Below, one piece after another: positions 7,136-16,696 of a stretch of DNA of 37,782 bases. The stretch covers positions 1 through 37,782 of the forward strand of contig JAHLLK010000061.1 of NCBI GenBank assembly GCA_020444165.1. The letters are read 5' to 3'. A program made the translations under genes and the position numbers. Each line of letters begins with the position of its first letter. Positions within the stretch are counted from its first letter, which is position 1. This DNA is from Deltaproteobacteria bacterium (GTDB lineage: Bacteria > Desulfobacterota > Desulfarculia > Desulfarculales > Desulfarculaceae). The notes under the pieces are model-generated. The model was not told the DNA's origin and searched no databases. It was given only the letters and a program-made list of their open reading frames with translations.

Positions 7136-8818
7136 TTGGCCAAGAAAACCCCCCCGCCCGGCGTCCAGATAATCGATCTGGTGGACGTGGTTGAGGAGGA
7201 TGCCGCTCCGGCTGCGCAAAGTACGGGCGCTTCCGACGACCTGGATGCCTTGCTGGCTGAGCTGAGCGCACCCGCGCCGGCCACCGGCCAAGCTGCCCCT
7301 GCTCCCACTCCGGCCGCGCCTTCCGGCGGGGGTGACGATTTGGATTCCCTCTTGGCCGAACTGGGCGGGGGGGCCCCGGCGGCAGCCGCCCCGGCGGCGG
7401 CCCCAGCCCCAGCCGCGCCTTCCGGCGGGGGTGACGATCTTGATTCCCTCCTGGCCGAGCTGAGCGGCGAAGCCCCGGCCGCGGCGGCTGCGGCCCCGGC
7501 CGCGGCGGCCGCCCCGGCGGGCGATGGCGATATTGGGCAAGACGACCTGGACTCCCTGTTGGCCGAGCTGAGCAACGAGGCTCCGCCCGCGGCAGCGGCG
7601 GAACCGGCGGCGGCAGCCCCCTCCGGAGGGGATGATTTGGCCCAGGACGATCTGGACTCCCTGTTGGCCGAACTGGGCGGGGCGGAGGAACCCGCGCCGG
7701 CCGCCACCGCCCCGGCGGGCGATGGCGATATTGGTCAGGACGACCTGGATTCGCTCTTGGCCGAACTGGGCGGGGCGGAAGAAGCCGCCCCGGCGCCCGC
7801 GCCGGCCGCCGCCGCCCCGGCCGCGGAAGCGGACCTGGGTCAGGACGACCTGGACTCCCTGTTGGCCGAACTGGGCGGGGCGGAGGAAGCCGCCCCGGCG
7901 CCCGCGCCGGCCGCCGTCGCCCCGGCCCCGGAAGCGGACCTGGGTCAGGACGACCTGGACTCTCTCTTGGCCGAGTTGGGCGGGGCGGAGGAAGCCGCTC
8001 CGGCGCCCGCGCCGGCTGCCGCCGCCCCGGAAGAGGAACTGGGTCAGGACGACCTGGATTCGCTCTTGGCCGAACTGGGCGGGGCGGAGGAAGCCGCCCC
8101 GGCGCCCGCGCCGGCTGCCGCCGCCCCGGAAGAGGAACTGGGTCAGGACGACCTGGATTCGCTCTTGGCCGAACTGGGCGGGGCGGAGGAAGCCGCCCCG
8201 GCGCCCGCGCCGGCCGCGGCGGCTCCGGCCGCGGAAGCGGACCTGGGGCAGGACGACCTGGACTTCCTGTTGGCCGAACTGGGTGGGGAAGAGGAAGCCG
8301 CCCCGGCCCCCGCGCCGGCCGCGGCGGCCCCGGCCACCGAAGCGGACCTGGGGCAGGACGATCTGGACTTCCTGTTGGCCGAGCTGGGTGGGGAAGAGGA
8401 AGCCGCGCCGGCTCCCGCCCCCGCCGCGGCCGCCTCGCCACCTCCCCCGGCTCCCCCGGCTCCCCCGGCGCCGAAGCCCGCGCCGGCTCCCGTGGCGGCT
8501 GCCCCGGCTCCCGCCCCCGCCGCGGCTGCCCCGGCTACCCCGGCTCCCGCGCCCGCTCCCGCCGCGGCCGCCCCGGCCCTGCCGGCCGCGGAGGCCCTGG
8601 CCGTGTTCGAGAAGGTGGTCCGCGAGGAGGTGCGCCAGGTGCTGGCGGAACGACTCAACGAGATCCTGGCCCGGGTGGTGCCCCAGGTGGTGGAACAGGT
8701 GGTGCGGGAAACCGTGCCCGGCCTGGTGGCCGAGGCGGTGGCCCGCGAACTGGCCGCTATAAAGGAAGAGGCGTCCCTCCTGGAAGGCGACGATCCCCTA
8801 GACTCGGTAGTAGACTGA
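7136..8818 (+). CDS. Ala/Pro-rich acidic-repeat protein with twelve DDLDxLLAEL motifs
   Basis: A 560-residue protein. The TTG start at 7136 is supported by AAGGAGG at 7121-7127, eight bases away. The core repeats DDLDxLLAEL twelve times, starting at residues 34, 67, 100, 136, 171, 202, 237, 272, 305, 338, 373 and 408. The full unit is close to LGQDDLDSLLAELGG followed by EE and an Ala-Pro linker, 33-35 residues long. Residues 434-484 are Pro/Ala-rich. Residues 485-548 look helical (VREEVRQVLAERL, VVPQVVEQVV). The end carries a degenerate DDPLDSVVD. No signal peptide or membrane segment is seen. The motif resembles the FliM/FliY N-terminal CheY-binding peptide (SQxEIDALL), so a multivalent scaffold is possible; that is inference. 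PopZ-like layout (disordered acidic-proline region plus helical tail) is an alternative analogy. Function unknown. Confidence 0.8.
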   Translation: MAKKTPPPGVQIIDLVDVVEEDAAPAAQSTGASDDLDALLAELSAPAPATGQAAPAPTPAAPSGGGDDLDSLLAELGGGAPAAAAPAAAPAPAAPSGGGDDLDSLLAELSGEAPAAAAAAPAAAAAPAGDGDIGQDDLDSLLAELSNEAPPAAAAEPAAAAPSGGDDLAQDDLDSLLAELGGAEEPAPAATAPAGDGDIGQDDLDSLLAELGGAEEAAPAPAPAAAAPAAEADLGQDDLDSLLAELGGAEEAAPAPAPAAVAPAPEADLGQDDLDSLLAELGGAEEAAPAPAPAAAAPEEELGQDDLDSLLAELGGAEEAAPAPAPAAAAPEEELGQDDLDSLLAELGGAEEAAPAPAPAAAAPAAEADLGQDDLDFLLAELGGEEEAAPAPAPAAAAPATEADLGQDDLDFLLAELGGEEEAAPAPAPAAAASPPPPAPPAPPAPKPAPAPVAAAPAPAPAAAAPATPAPAPAPAAAAPALPAAEALAVFEKVVREEVRQVLAERLNEILARVVPQVVEQVVRETVPGLVAEAVARELAAIKEEASLLEGDDPLDSVVD

Positions 8819-8821
8819 CGC

Positions 8822-8873
8822 ACCGGCCCGGCGGGCCGGTAAAAGGCGCGGGAGTTCGCTCCCTCGCCTTTTT
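8822..8873 (+). terminator. Intrinsic terminator after the acidic-repeat gene
   Basis: Two hairpins follow the stop. The first, 8822-8840, pairs ACCGGCCC with GGGCCGGT. The second, 8841-8873, pairs AAAAGGCG and GGGAG with CTCCC and CGCCTTTT around a TTCG tetraloop and ends in a T-run. It is a textbook Rho-independent terminator. Confidence 0.85.
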
Positions 8874-8925
8874 GTTTGTATTATTGCCCTGGAGCTGCCC
8901 GGACGCCTGGTTCCGGCCAGTTCCC

Positions 8926-9045
8926 GGCGGGCCGTCCCTGGCCCGCCTGAAATTAGGCCGAGTTTGGTATTCGGCATAATTTACAATACTTGCCCTGGAT
9001 TGCCATGGGCAGGCCCCCGGCGGAGAAAGCCAGGTTCGGCTTTCT
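8926..9045. repeat. Hairpin array C upstream of valS
   Basis: Four hairpins in succession: 8926-8947 (8 bp, GGCGGGCC, loop gtccct, the same core and loop as 2543-2562), 8950-8982 (12 bp with one mismatch, AAATTAGGCCGA, loop of 9), 8989-9013 (7 bp with one wobble, CTTGCCC) and 9024-9045 (8 bp perfect, AGAAAGCC, loop aggttc). The array ends about 30 bases before the valS ribosome site, so it may lie in the valS leader, but it matches no known leader class I recognise. Confidence 0.7.
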
Positions 9046-9087
9046 GAGCCATATTCCCAGTAGCACGCTTTTTTTGGAGATGGTCCC

Positions 9088-11733
9088 ATGGCATCCGAGA
9101 TGCTGGATAAAGCTTACGAACCGGCGGAGGTGGAGCGGAAATGGTCCGAGCGCTGGCTCGCGGACAACGCCTTCCGGGCCGACCCGGCCTCACCCCGCCC
9201 GGCTTACTCTATCGTGATCCCGCCCCCCAACGTGACCGGACAATTGCACATGGGGCACGCCCTGAACAACACCATGCAGGATATCCTCTGCCGCTACAAG
9301 CGCATGACCGGCTTCGAGGTCTTGTGGATGCCCGGCACGGACCACGCCGGCATCGCCACCCAGAACGTGGTGGAGCGCCAGCTGGCCAGCGAGGGTGTGA
9401 GTCGGCACGACCTGGGCCGCGAGAAGTTCATCGCGCGGGTCTGGGAATGGCGCAAGGAGTATGGCGGCAAGATCGTCAATCAGTTGAAGCGCCTGGGCGC
9501 CTCCTGCGACTGGTCGCGGGAGCGCTTCACCATGGATGAGGGCCTTTCCCGGGCGGTGCGCGAGGTGTTCGTGCGGCTCTATGAAGAGGGGCTCATCTAC
9601 CAGGGTGACTACATCATCAACTGGTGCCCCCGCTGCCACACCGCGCTCTCCGACCTGGAGACCGAGCACGAGGAGATCAAGGGCGGGCTTTATCATATCC
9701 GCTATCCCTTCAAGAACGGCAAGGGCTACCTCACCGTGGCCACCACCCGGCCGGAAACCATGCTGGGCGACACCGCGGTGGCGGTGAACCCCGAAGACCC
9801 CCGCTACCAGAACCTGTCCGACGACACGGTGATCCTCCCCTTGTTGAACCGGGAGATCCCCGTGATACGGGACTCCTACGTGGCCCTGGACTTCGGCACC
9901 GGCGCCCTGAAGGTCACCCCGGCCCACGACCCCAACGACTTCCTGCTGGGCCAAAAGCACGGCCTGGCCACCATCAAGGTGATGGACGACAACGCCACCA
10001 TCAACGAGAACGGCGGGCCCTACGCCGGACTGGACCGCTTCGCGGCCCGGAAACGCGTCTTGGAGGACCTGGCGGCCCAGGGGCTTCTGGAAAAGCACGA
10101 GGAGCACCTGCACAACGTGGGGCACTGTTACCGCTGCCACCAGATGGTGGAGCCGTTATTGTCCAAGCAGTGGTTCGTCAAGGTGGGCCCCCTGGCCGCG
10201 GAGGCGGTGAAGGCGGTGGAGAACGGCCGCACCCGCATCGTGCCCGAGACCTGGAACAAGACCTATTACGACTGGATGAACAACATCCGCGACTGGTGCA
10301 TCAGCCGTCAGATCTGGTGGGGCCACCGCATCCCGGCCTGGTACTGCCCCGAGGGCCACGTGATCGTGCAGCGGGAAGACCCCACGGCCTGCCCGGTCTG
10401 CGGCGCCACGGAACTCCGGCAGGAGACCGACGTCCTGGACACCTGGTTCAGCAGCGCCCTGTGGCCCTTCTCCACCATGGGCTGGCCGGACCTGACCCCG
10501 GAACTGGCCAAGTTCTACCCCACCAGCTGCCTGGTCACCGCTTTTGACATCCTGTTCTTCTGGGTGGCCCGCATGATGATGATGGGCCTCAAGTTCCGGG
10601 GGAAGGTGCCGTTCAGGGACGTGTACATCCACGCCCTGGTGCGCGACGAGCACGGGCACAAGATGTCCAAGTCCAAGGGCAACGTCATCGATCCCCTGGA
10701 GATCATGGACAAGTTCGGCACCGACGCGCTGCGTTTCACCCTGGCGGCCTTTGCGGCCCAGGGCCGGGACATCAAGCTCTCCGAGGAGCGCATCTCCGGG
10801 TACCGCAACTTCGTCAACAAGATCTGGAACGCGGCCCGCTTCGCCCTGATGAACCTGGACGGTCCCCTGGAGGGCGGCGAAGACCTGGAGCCCCTTTTGG
10901 AAGACCGCTGGATCCTCTCCCGGGCGGCCCGCGTGGCGGCCGAGACCGGCCAGGCCATCGAGGAGTACCGCTTCAACGACGCGGCGTCGGCGGTGTACCA
11001 GTTCGTCTGGCACGAGGTCTGCGACTGGTATCTGGAGCTGGTCAAGGCCCCCCTGTACAATGCCGAGGACCCCGCGCGCCAGGCGGCCAGCCGGCGGACC
11101 CTGGCCGAGGTGTTCTCCCGGCTCCTCCGGCTGTTGCACCCTTTCATGCCCTTTGTCACCGAGGAGCTGTGGGAGCGCCTGCCTGGGACGCGGGAAAGCA
11201 TCCTGAAGGCCCCCTGGCCGCCGACCCAGGCCGCGGGCACCGACCCCGAAGCCGAGGAAGCCATGGCCCTGGTCATGGAAGTCATCGGCGCGGTCAGGAA
11301 CATCCGGGGGGAGATGGGCTTCAGCCCGGCCCAGCCGGTGCCCCTGGTGTTGACCACGGCCGAGCCCGGGGTGCGGGAATTTTTAACCGCCCAGGCCGGC
11401 AGCCTCGTGCGCCTGGCCAAGCTCGCGGACCTCTCCTGGACCGAGGAAGGCCAGCCTCCGGCCAAAGCCGCCGGCGCGGCCTTGAGCCGGGTGACCGCCT
11501 ATGTGCCGTTGGAGGGCCTGGTGGATTTCCGGGCCGAGGAAGCCCGGCTCCTGAAGGAAATGGGCAAGCAGGAAAAAGACCTCTTGACCAGCCGCAAAAA
11601 ACTGGGCAACGAAAGCTTCCTGGCCAAGGCTCCGGCCGACGTGGTGGAAAAGGAAAAGGCCAAGGTGGCCGAGGCGGAAAGCAAGCTCGCGCGGCTACGG
11701 GGCAACCTGGAGCGGGTGCAGAGCTTTTTATAG
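9088..11733 (+). CDS. valS: Valyl-tRNA synthetase
   Basis: A full-length 881-residue class I aminoacyl-tRNA synthetase that charges tRNA-Val with valine in the cytoplasm. The HIGH-type motif is HMGH at 54-57 after PPPNVTGQL, and KMSKS is at 525-529 followed by GNVIDP. The editing-domain region (TTRPETMLGDTAVAVNP) and metal-binding-like CPRC and CPVC pairs are present. The C-terminus ends in the charged coiled-coil arm typical of ValRS. GGAG at 9076-9079 supports the ATG at 9088. It is transcribed ahead of dsrC, which has its own candidate promoter. Confidence 0.98.
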   Translation: MASEMLDKAYEPAEVERKWSERWLADNAFRADPASPRPAYSIVIPPPNVTGQLHMGHALNNTMQDILCRYKRMTGFEVLWMPGTDHAGIATQNVVERQLASEGVSRHDLGREKFIARVWEWRKEYGGKIVNQLKRLGASCDWSRERFTMDEGLSRAVREVFVRLYEEGLIYQGDYIINWCPRCHTALSDLETEHEEIKGGLYHIRYPFKNGKGYLTVATTRPETMLGDTAVAVNPEDPRYQNLSDDTVILPLLNREIPVIRDSYVALDFGTGALKVTPAHDPNDFLLGQKHGLATIKVMDDNATINENGGPYAGLDRFAARKRVLEDLAAQGLLEKHEEHLHNVGHCYRCHQMVEPLLSKQWFVKVGPLAAEAVKAVENGRTRIVPETWNKTYYDWMNNIRDWCISRQIWWGHRIPAWYCPEGHVIVQREDPTACPVCGATELRQETDVLDTWFSSALWPFSTMGWPDLTPELAKFYPTSCLVTAFDILFFWVARMMMMGLKFRGKVPFRDVYIHALVRDEHGHKMSKSKGNVIDPLEIMDKFGTDALRFTLAAFAAQGRDIKLSEERISGYRNFVNKIWNAARFALMNLDGPLEGGEDLEPLLEDRWILSRAARVAAETGQAIEEYRFNDAASAVYQFVWHEVCDWYLELVKAPLYNAEDPARQAASRRTLAEVFSRLLRLLHPFMPFVTEELWERLPGTRESILKAPWPPTQAAGTDPEAEEAMALVMEVIGAVRNIRGEMGFSPAQPVPLVLTTAEPGVREFLTAQAGSLVRLAKLADLSWTEEGQPPAKAAGAALSRVTAYVPLEGLVDFRAEEARLLKEMGKQEKDLLTSRKKLGNESFLAKAPADVVEKEKAKVAEAESKLARLRGNLERVQSFL

Positions 11734-11821
11734 GCGTGAAACCAGCTTGCACCCCCCGGGGCTGGCGTTAAAACCGCTAGAACACTGTGGTTGATAGGGT
11801 TTGGGCTGTGATGATTTTAAC

Positions 11822-11850
11822 TTGACAGTCCGAGGGCCAGTTGATAGAGA
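11822..11850 (+). promoter_or_regulatory. Candidate promoter for dsrC
   Basis: A perfect TTGACA at 11822-11827 is followed after 17 bases by TAGAGA (11845-11850), a weak -10. The region 11734-11925 is AT-richer than the surrounding genes, as expected before a highly expressed gene. Only the -35 is convincing. Confidence 0.35.
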
Positions 11851-11925
11851 AGTATGTGCTATTTTCGTCACAATCGGTTATGAACGGCCGCAAGGAATTC
11901 ACCTTGAAGGAGGAGGAAACAATAA

Positions 11926-12243
11926 ATGCCTACTGTGACTTACAAAGGCAAAACCTACGAGGTTGACGAGGACGGCTTTCTGCAGGATCCCGAAAAGTGG
12001 GACAAGGACTTCGCCTACTACGTGAAAGAGCAAGAAGGTATCTCCGAGCTGGGTGAGGACCACTGGAAGGTCATCAACTACCTGCAAGACTACTACAAGA
12101 AGAACGGCATCGCCCCCATGGTCCGCATCATGACCAAGGTGACCGGCTTCAAGCTGAAACAGATCTATGAGCTGTTCCCCAGCGGCCCCGGCAAAGGCGC
12201 CTGCAAGATGGCCGGCCTGGCCAAGCCCACGGGTTGCGTGTAA
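11926..12243 (+). CDS. dsrC: DsrC sulfur-carrier protein
   Basis: A 105-residue DsrC/TusE-family protein. It has both conserved cysteines of the flexible C-terminal arm, Cys93 (KGACKMAG) and the penultimate Cys104 (PTGCV), spaced by ten residues. That pair marks true DsrC rather than TusE, which keeps only the last. In sulfate reducers DsrC is the co-substrate of the DsrAB sulfite reductase, carrying sulfur as a trisulfide to the membrane DsrMKJOP complex. A very strong AAGGAGGAGG site precedes the ATG, consistent with high expression. dsrAB are not in the window, and a solitary dsrC is common. The next gene is the YcaO-TPR protein. Confidence 0.97.
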   Translation: MPTVTYKGKTYEVDEDGFLQDPEKWDKDFAYYVKEQEGISELGEDHWKVINYLQDYYKKNGIAPMVRIMTKVTGFKLKQIYELFPSGPGKGACKMAGLAKPTGCV

Positions 12244-12272
12244 TCCCGCGCCGCCTACGCAGTAAGTAGCTC

Positions 12273-12305
12273 ATGGTGCCCGGCGTGTCTCACGTCGGGC
12301 ACCAT
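12273..12305 (+). terminator. Terminator-like hairpin after dsrC
   Basis: A 15-bp stem with one G-T wobble (ATGGTGCCCGGCGTG, loop tct) starts 29 bases after the dsrC stop. It lacks a proper T-run (only CTTT a few bases on), so it may act partly as an mRNA 3' stabiliser. Confidence 0.65.
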
Positions 12306-12638
12306 CACTTTGCCGGCCAGGGGCCAGGGACGAGGCGAGCCGCGGAGGCCGCTTCCCGCGTGGCGCCCCGCCGGCTTCGGCCGGCGGGCCTGGTCCGCGG
12401 CCCAGGCCCAGGCTGGACGGGCCGGGAGACCGCGGAGGTCGCATCCCGCGGCGATCCCGGTCAGCCGCAGCCGGCGGCCGGGTGGCAATTCGGGCTGGGC
12501 CAAAGCCTATCCATCTGCTAGTCTTTAATGGGCCGGCGGAGCGGGGCTTCCCAGCCTTTGCCACGCCGGCCCCCACTCACCTGATCCCCCGGCCCCGGGT
12601 TTCCCCGCGGCCGCCCGGCGCCCCCATTCCCCCTCGGC
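12306..12638. other. GC-rich intergenic DNA with hairpins and a short direct repeat
   Basis: No gene is evident between dsrC and ycaO. The stretch holds a 9-bp stem with a TTCG loop (CCCGCCGGC, 12367-12388) and two copies of CCGCGGAGG(C/T)CGC(T/A)TCC, at 12340 and 12430, each able to fold on its CGCGG/CCGCG ends. No promoter matching sigma-70 is clear. Confidence 0.4.
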
Positions 12639-12650
12639 AGGAGAAGACCC

Positions 12651-14417
12651 ATGGTTCGCACCCCTCCCCCCACCTCGGGCATCGTGCTGCATGCCGTGAC
12701 CAAGGGCTATGACCGCGAGCAGGACAAGCTCCGGCCCCCCGGGGAGACCGTGGCCTGGGTCAAGGAGCGTTTCGCCGTCCTGGGCGAGGAGGTGCACAAG
12801 AAGACCGTGCGGGTGGACACCGGCCGTCTGGGCATCCCGGTGTACCTGAGCCTCTGCGGGCCGGCGGCCAGCGCGCTGACCGGCACGGCCAAGCAGATGG
12901 GCAAGGGCGCCAGCCCGGTGCAGGCCGAGGCCAGCGCCCTCATGGAGCTGGCCGAGCGCTACAGCTTTTTCCACTTCATGCGCCACACCAATTTTCCCCT
13001 GTTGACCGCGGCCCAGGTCCCGCCCGAGGCCCTGGACTTCGCCCAGGCGGCCAAGGCTGTCCACCATCCCCCGGCCGACCTGGCCCGCGCCCGGGAGGTG
13101 TATGAGCTCCTGCCCCAACGCTGGGCCTGGGCCCGCAACCTCACCACCTTGCGGGAGGAGTACCTGCCCCTGTCCTGGTTTTTCGCCATCAACGAGTACA
13201 ACGGCCCCGCCGCCGGCAACTGCCAGGAAGAGGCGGTGCTGCAGAGCCTCTGCGAGGTGGTGGAGCGCCACGTCTCGGCCGTGGTGACCAACCGCAGCCT
13301 GGCCACCCCGGCCATCGACCCCGCCAGCATTTGCGACCCCGTGGCCCAGGAGCTCTTGGCCAAGTTCGCCCAGGCCGGAGTGGAGGTGCACCTGCGGGAC
13401 TACACCTGCGGCATGGGCATCCCCAGCGTGGGGGCCCTGTGCTACGACCCGGCCACCTTCCCGGCGGAGAGCGAGATCGTCTACACCGCCGGCACGGCCA
13501 CCAGCCCGGCCAAGGCCCTGATCCGGGCCCTAACCGAGGTGGCCCAGCTGGCCGGCGACTTCGCCCACCGCACCAGCTACAAGGTCAGCGCCCTGCCCAA
13601 GTTCGCCAACCTCGCCGAGGCGGCCTATGTGCTGAACCCCGACGGGGTGGTGGACCTGGCCAGCCTGCCGGACCTTGCGGACCCGGACTTCAACCAGGAG
13701 ATCGCCGCCTGCGTGGCCGCCCTGGAAGCCCGGGACTTCACGGTCTATTGCCTGGACGTGACCCATCCCGCGCTGGGGGTGCCCGCGGTCTACACCATCA
13801 TTCCTGGGGCCCATTTCGCCCAGCGCACCACGGGCACCGACGTCTTCTTCCACGCGGCCAAGCTGGCCAGCCAGCTTCCCGACCCCTGCCTGGCCCGGGA
13901 GGTGTTGGACTCCATGGGCCGGGTGACCGGCGCGGGCTACCAGCTCTTCTTCTTCCGGGCCCTGGCCCTGGTGGAGGAGGGCCGCCCGGCCGAAGCCCTG
14001 GAGCTGTTGGACCAGGCCCAGGCCATGAACCCCCCGCCGGCCGATCTGGCCAGCATCCTGGTGCACAAGGGCGTGGCGCTCAAAGACCTGGGCCGCCCGG
14101 CCGAGGCCAAGGAAGTGCTGCTGGCCGCGGCGGCCATGCCCGAGCCGCACCACGAGGTCTTCAACCTCCTGGGCTATTGCCACTATCTCCTGAAAGAGCA
14201 CCAGGAGGCCATCGAGGCCTTTGCCCGGGCCGTCGAAATCGAACCGGGCGCGGCCATCAACTACGCCAACATCGGCAGCAACCTGCGCGAGCTGGGCCGC
14301 TGGGCCGAAGCGGCCTCCATGTACGAACACGCCCTGGAACTGGACCCCGGCCTGGACTGGGCCCGGACCAACCTGGCCAAAATGCGCGCCAAACTGGCCG
14401 CCGAGCCGGGGTCGTAG
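12651..14417 (+). CDS. YcaO-domain protein with C-terminal TPR repeats
   Basis: 588 residues, close to the length of E. coli YcaO, which also has a TPR-like C-terminus. The ATP-binding signatures of YcaO enzymes are visible: QAEASALMELAER at 91-103, EEAVLQSLCEVVERH at 193-207 and RALTEVAQ at 292-299. From about residue 430 four TPR units follow (GRPAEALELLDQA, GRPAEAKEVLLAA, HQEAIEAFARAVEIEP, GRWAEAASMYEHALELDP). YcaO enzymes activate peptide amides with ATP to make azolines or thioamides. E. coli YcaO is linked to RimO methylthiolation of ribosomal protein S12. No precursor peptide or partner dehydrogenase is nearby, which argues against an azole natural-product cluster. AGGAG precedes the ATG. 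dsrC is the upstream neighbour, beyond a terminator-like hairpin. Confidence 0.9.
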   Translation: MVRTPPPTSGIVLHAVTKGYDREQDKLRPPGETVAWVKERFAVLGEEVHKKTVRVDTGRLGIPVYLSLCGPAASALTGTAKQMGKGASPVQAEASALMELAERYSFFHFMRHTNFPLLTAAQVPPEALDFAQAAKAVHHPPADLARAREVYELLPQRWAWARNLTTLREEYLPLSWFFAINEYNGPAAGNCQEEAVLQSLCEVVERHVSAVVTNRSLATPAIDPASICDPVAQELLAKFAQAGVEVHLRDYTCGMGIPSVGALCYDPATFPAESEIVYTAGTATSPAKALIRALTEVAQLAGDFAHRTSYKVSALPKFANLAEAAYVLNPDGVVDLASLPDLADPDFNQEIAACVAALEARDFTVYCLDVTHPALGVPAVYTIIPGAHFAQRTTGTDVFFHAAKLASQLPDPCLAREVLDSMGRVTGAGYQLFFFRALALVEEGRPAEALELLDQAQAMNPPPADLASILVHKGVALKDLGRPAEAKEVLLAAAAMPEPHHEVFNLLGYCHYLLKEHQEAIEAFARAVEIEPGAAINYANIGSNLRELGRWAEAASMYEHALELDPGLDWARTNLAKMRAKLAAEPGS

Positions 14418-14431
14418 GAGGGGGTTGGGGA

Positions 14432-14522
14432 GAGGGGAAGAATGTGGGGGGAAGGCCCCTTTTTGTAAAAAAGGGGCCTTCCCCCCACCCCCCCCATCCC
14501 CCAAAAAACTTCATAGTGTTTG
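14432..14522 (+). repeat. Terminator-like dispersed repeat, copy 2
   Basis: Starting about 15 bases after the ycaO stop, 14444-14464 and 14468-14488 form a perfect 21-bp stem around the loop gta. The tail (C-run, CCCCCAAAAAACTTCATAGT) matches copy 1 closely. The upstream GAGGGGAAGAATGTG matches copy 3. The rest of the gap to eno at 14792 contains a small GGCGG/CCGCC hairpin (14601-14616) and the candidate promoter at 14617. Confidence 0.8.
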
Positions 14523-14616
14523 GTCAAGAGCTTGGCGAAGAAATCGTTCCGTCTCCCTCCCGCCCCATTTTCACCAACCTAGGCGCAAAATCCTCCCCCC
14601 GGCGGTACAAGCCGCC

Positions 14617-16060
<1,444 letters not shown>

Positions 16061-16110
16061 TCCGCGGAGCCGGCCACCCGGGGCCGCGCCCGACCCCTGG
16101 AAGGATGATT

Positions 16111-16142
16111 CCCGCTCCCCCCTGCTCCGGGGGGGGAGCGGG
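16111..16142 (+). terminator. Terminator-like hairpin after eno
   Basis: CCCGCTCCCCCC pairs with GGGGGGAGCGGG, 50 bases after the eno stop. A second structure follows, with GGGGATAAAAAA able to pair with TTTTTTCTCCCC (16169-16200). The first lacks a T-run; the second has A- and T-runs on both sides. A small perfect inverted repeat, TTGGCA-aata-TGCCAA, lies at 16220-16235 in the same gap. Confidence 0.55.
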
Positions 16143-16274
16143 TCCCGAGGAAGCTCGCCACCCCTCTGGGGATAAAAAAAACCTCATTTTTTCTCCCCCA
16201 GTCCATGGCCTCGGAAAAATTGGCAAATATGCCAACCGCTACCGGAATTCGTCTCGATAACGCCATTTTCCCCT

Positions 16275-16301
16275 TAAGTTTTCGAAGTGAGGGGACGATA
16301 G
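16275..16301 (+). promoter_or_regulatory. Sigma-28 (FliA)-type promoter for flgM
   Basis: TAAGTTTT (16275-16282), 11 bases, then GACGATAG (16294-16301). This compares with the FliA consensus TAAAGTTT-N11-GCCGATAA at six of eight positions in each box with exact spacing. It lies 77 bases before the flgM ATG, and flgM is a classic FliA-regulated gene. Confidence 0.65.
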
Positions 16302-16378
16302 AGAATTTGAGAGGAAACTATTCGCCGAGTGTGGTGGGGACGGGTTAAGGCATACAACCCCAGAGGGGAAGGTAAGCC

Positions 16379-16696
16379 ATGAAGGTTAAGGAGGCCCTGA
16401 GCCTCATAGACAAGAGCATTGAGGGACGGAGCAAGACCGGCGCTGTAGGCGGTGCCCGGGCCAAGACCCAGAGCGCCTCCGGGGCTGAGGCCCAAGCTGC
16501 GGCCGAGGACCGGGTGGAGATCTCCGGGCGTAGCCGGGAGATGGCCAAGGCCGCCGAGGCGGCGACCAGTGCGCCGGATCTGCGCAAGCAGAAGATCATG
16601 GAAATCAAGAAGCGCATCGAAAATCAGGAGTATCAGGTGGACCCCATGAAGGTGGCCCACAAGATGATCACCAATTTTTTGTCCGAGAATTTCTGA
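16379..16696 (+). CDS. flgM: Anti-sigma-28 factor FlgM
   Basis: 105 residues with the FlgM layout: a flexible Ala/Gln-rich N-terminal half and a conserved C-terminal sigma-binding part (RVEISGRSREM, then RKQKIMEIKKRIENQEYQVD and PMKVAHKMI). FlgM binds and inhibits FliA until the hook-basal body is complete and FlgM is exported. No other flagellar gene is in the window, so this is an orphan copy. A sigma-28-like promoter lies at 16275-16301. A weak AAGG ribosome site precedes the ATG, and a small hairpin (ACAAGC/GCTTGT, 16696-16715) follows the stop. Confidence 0.92.
   Translation: MKVKEALSLIDKSIEGRSKTGAVGGARAKTQSASGAEAQAAAEDRVEISGRSREMAKAAEAATSAPDLRKQKIMEIKKRIENQEYQVDPMKVAHKMITNFLSENF

Noticed and set aside
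7131..8441. 436-codon minus-strand Arg/Pro-rich repeat frame opposite the acidic-repeat gene
   Set aside because: Mirror of the DNA repeat. The plus-strand frame has a good ribosome site, a terminator and a sensible acidic, periodic protein.
8926..9080. T-box or other amino-acid-sensing leader for valS
   Set aside because: No T-box core sequence and no anticodon-like specifier loop; the hairpins match arrays near unrelated genes.
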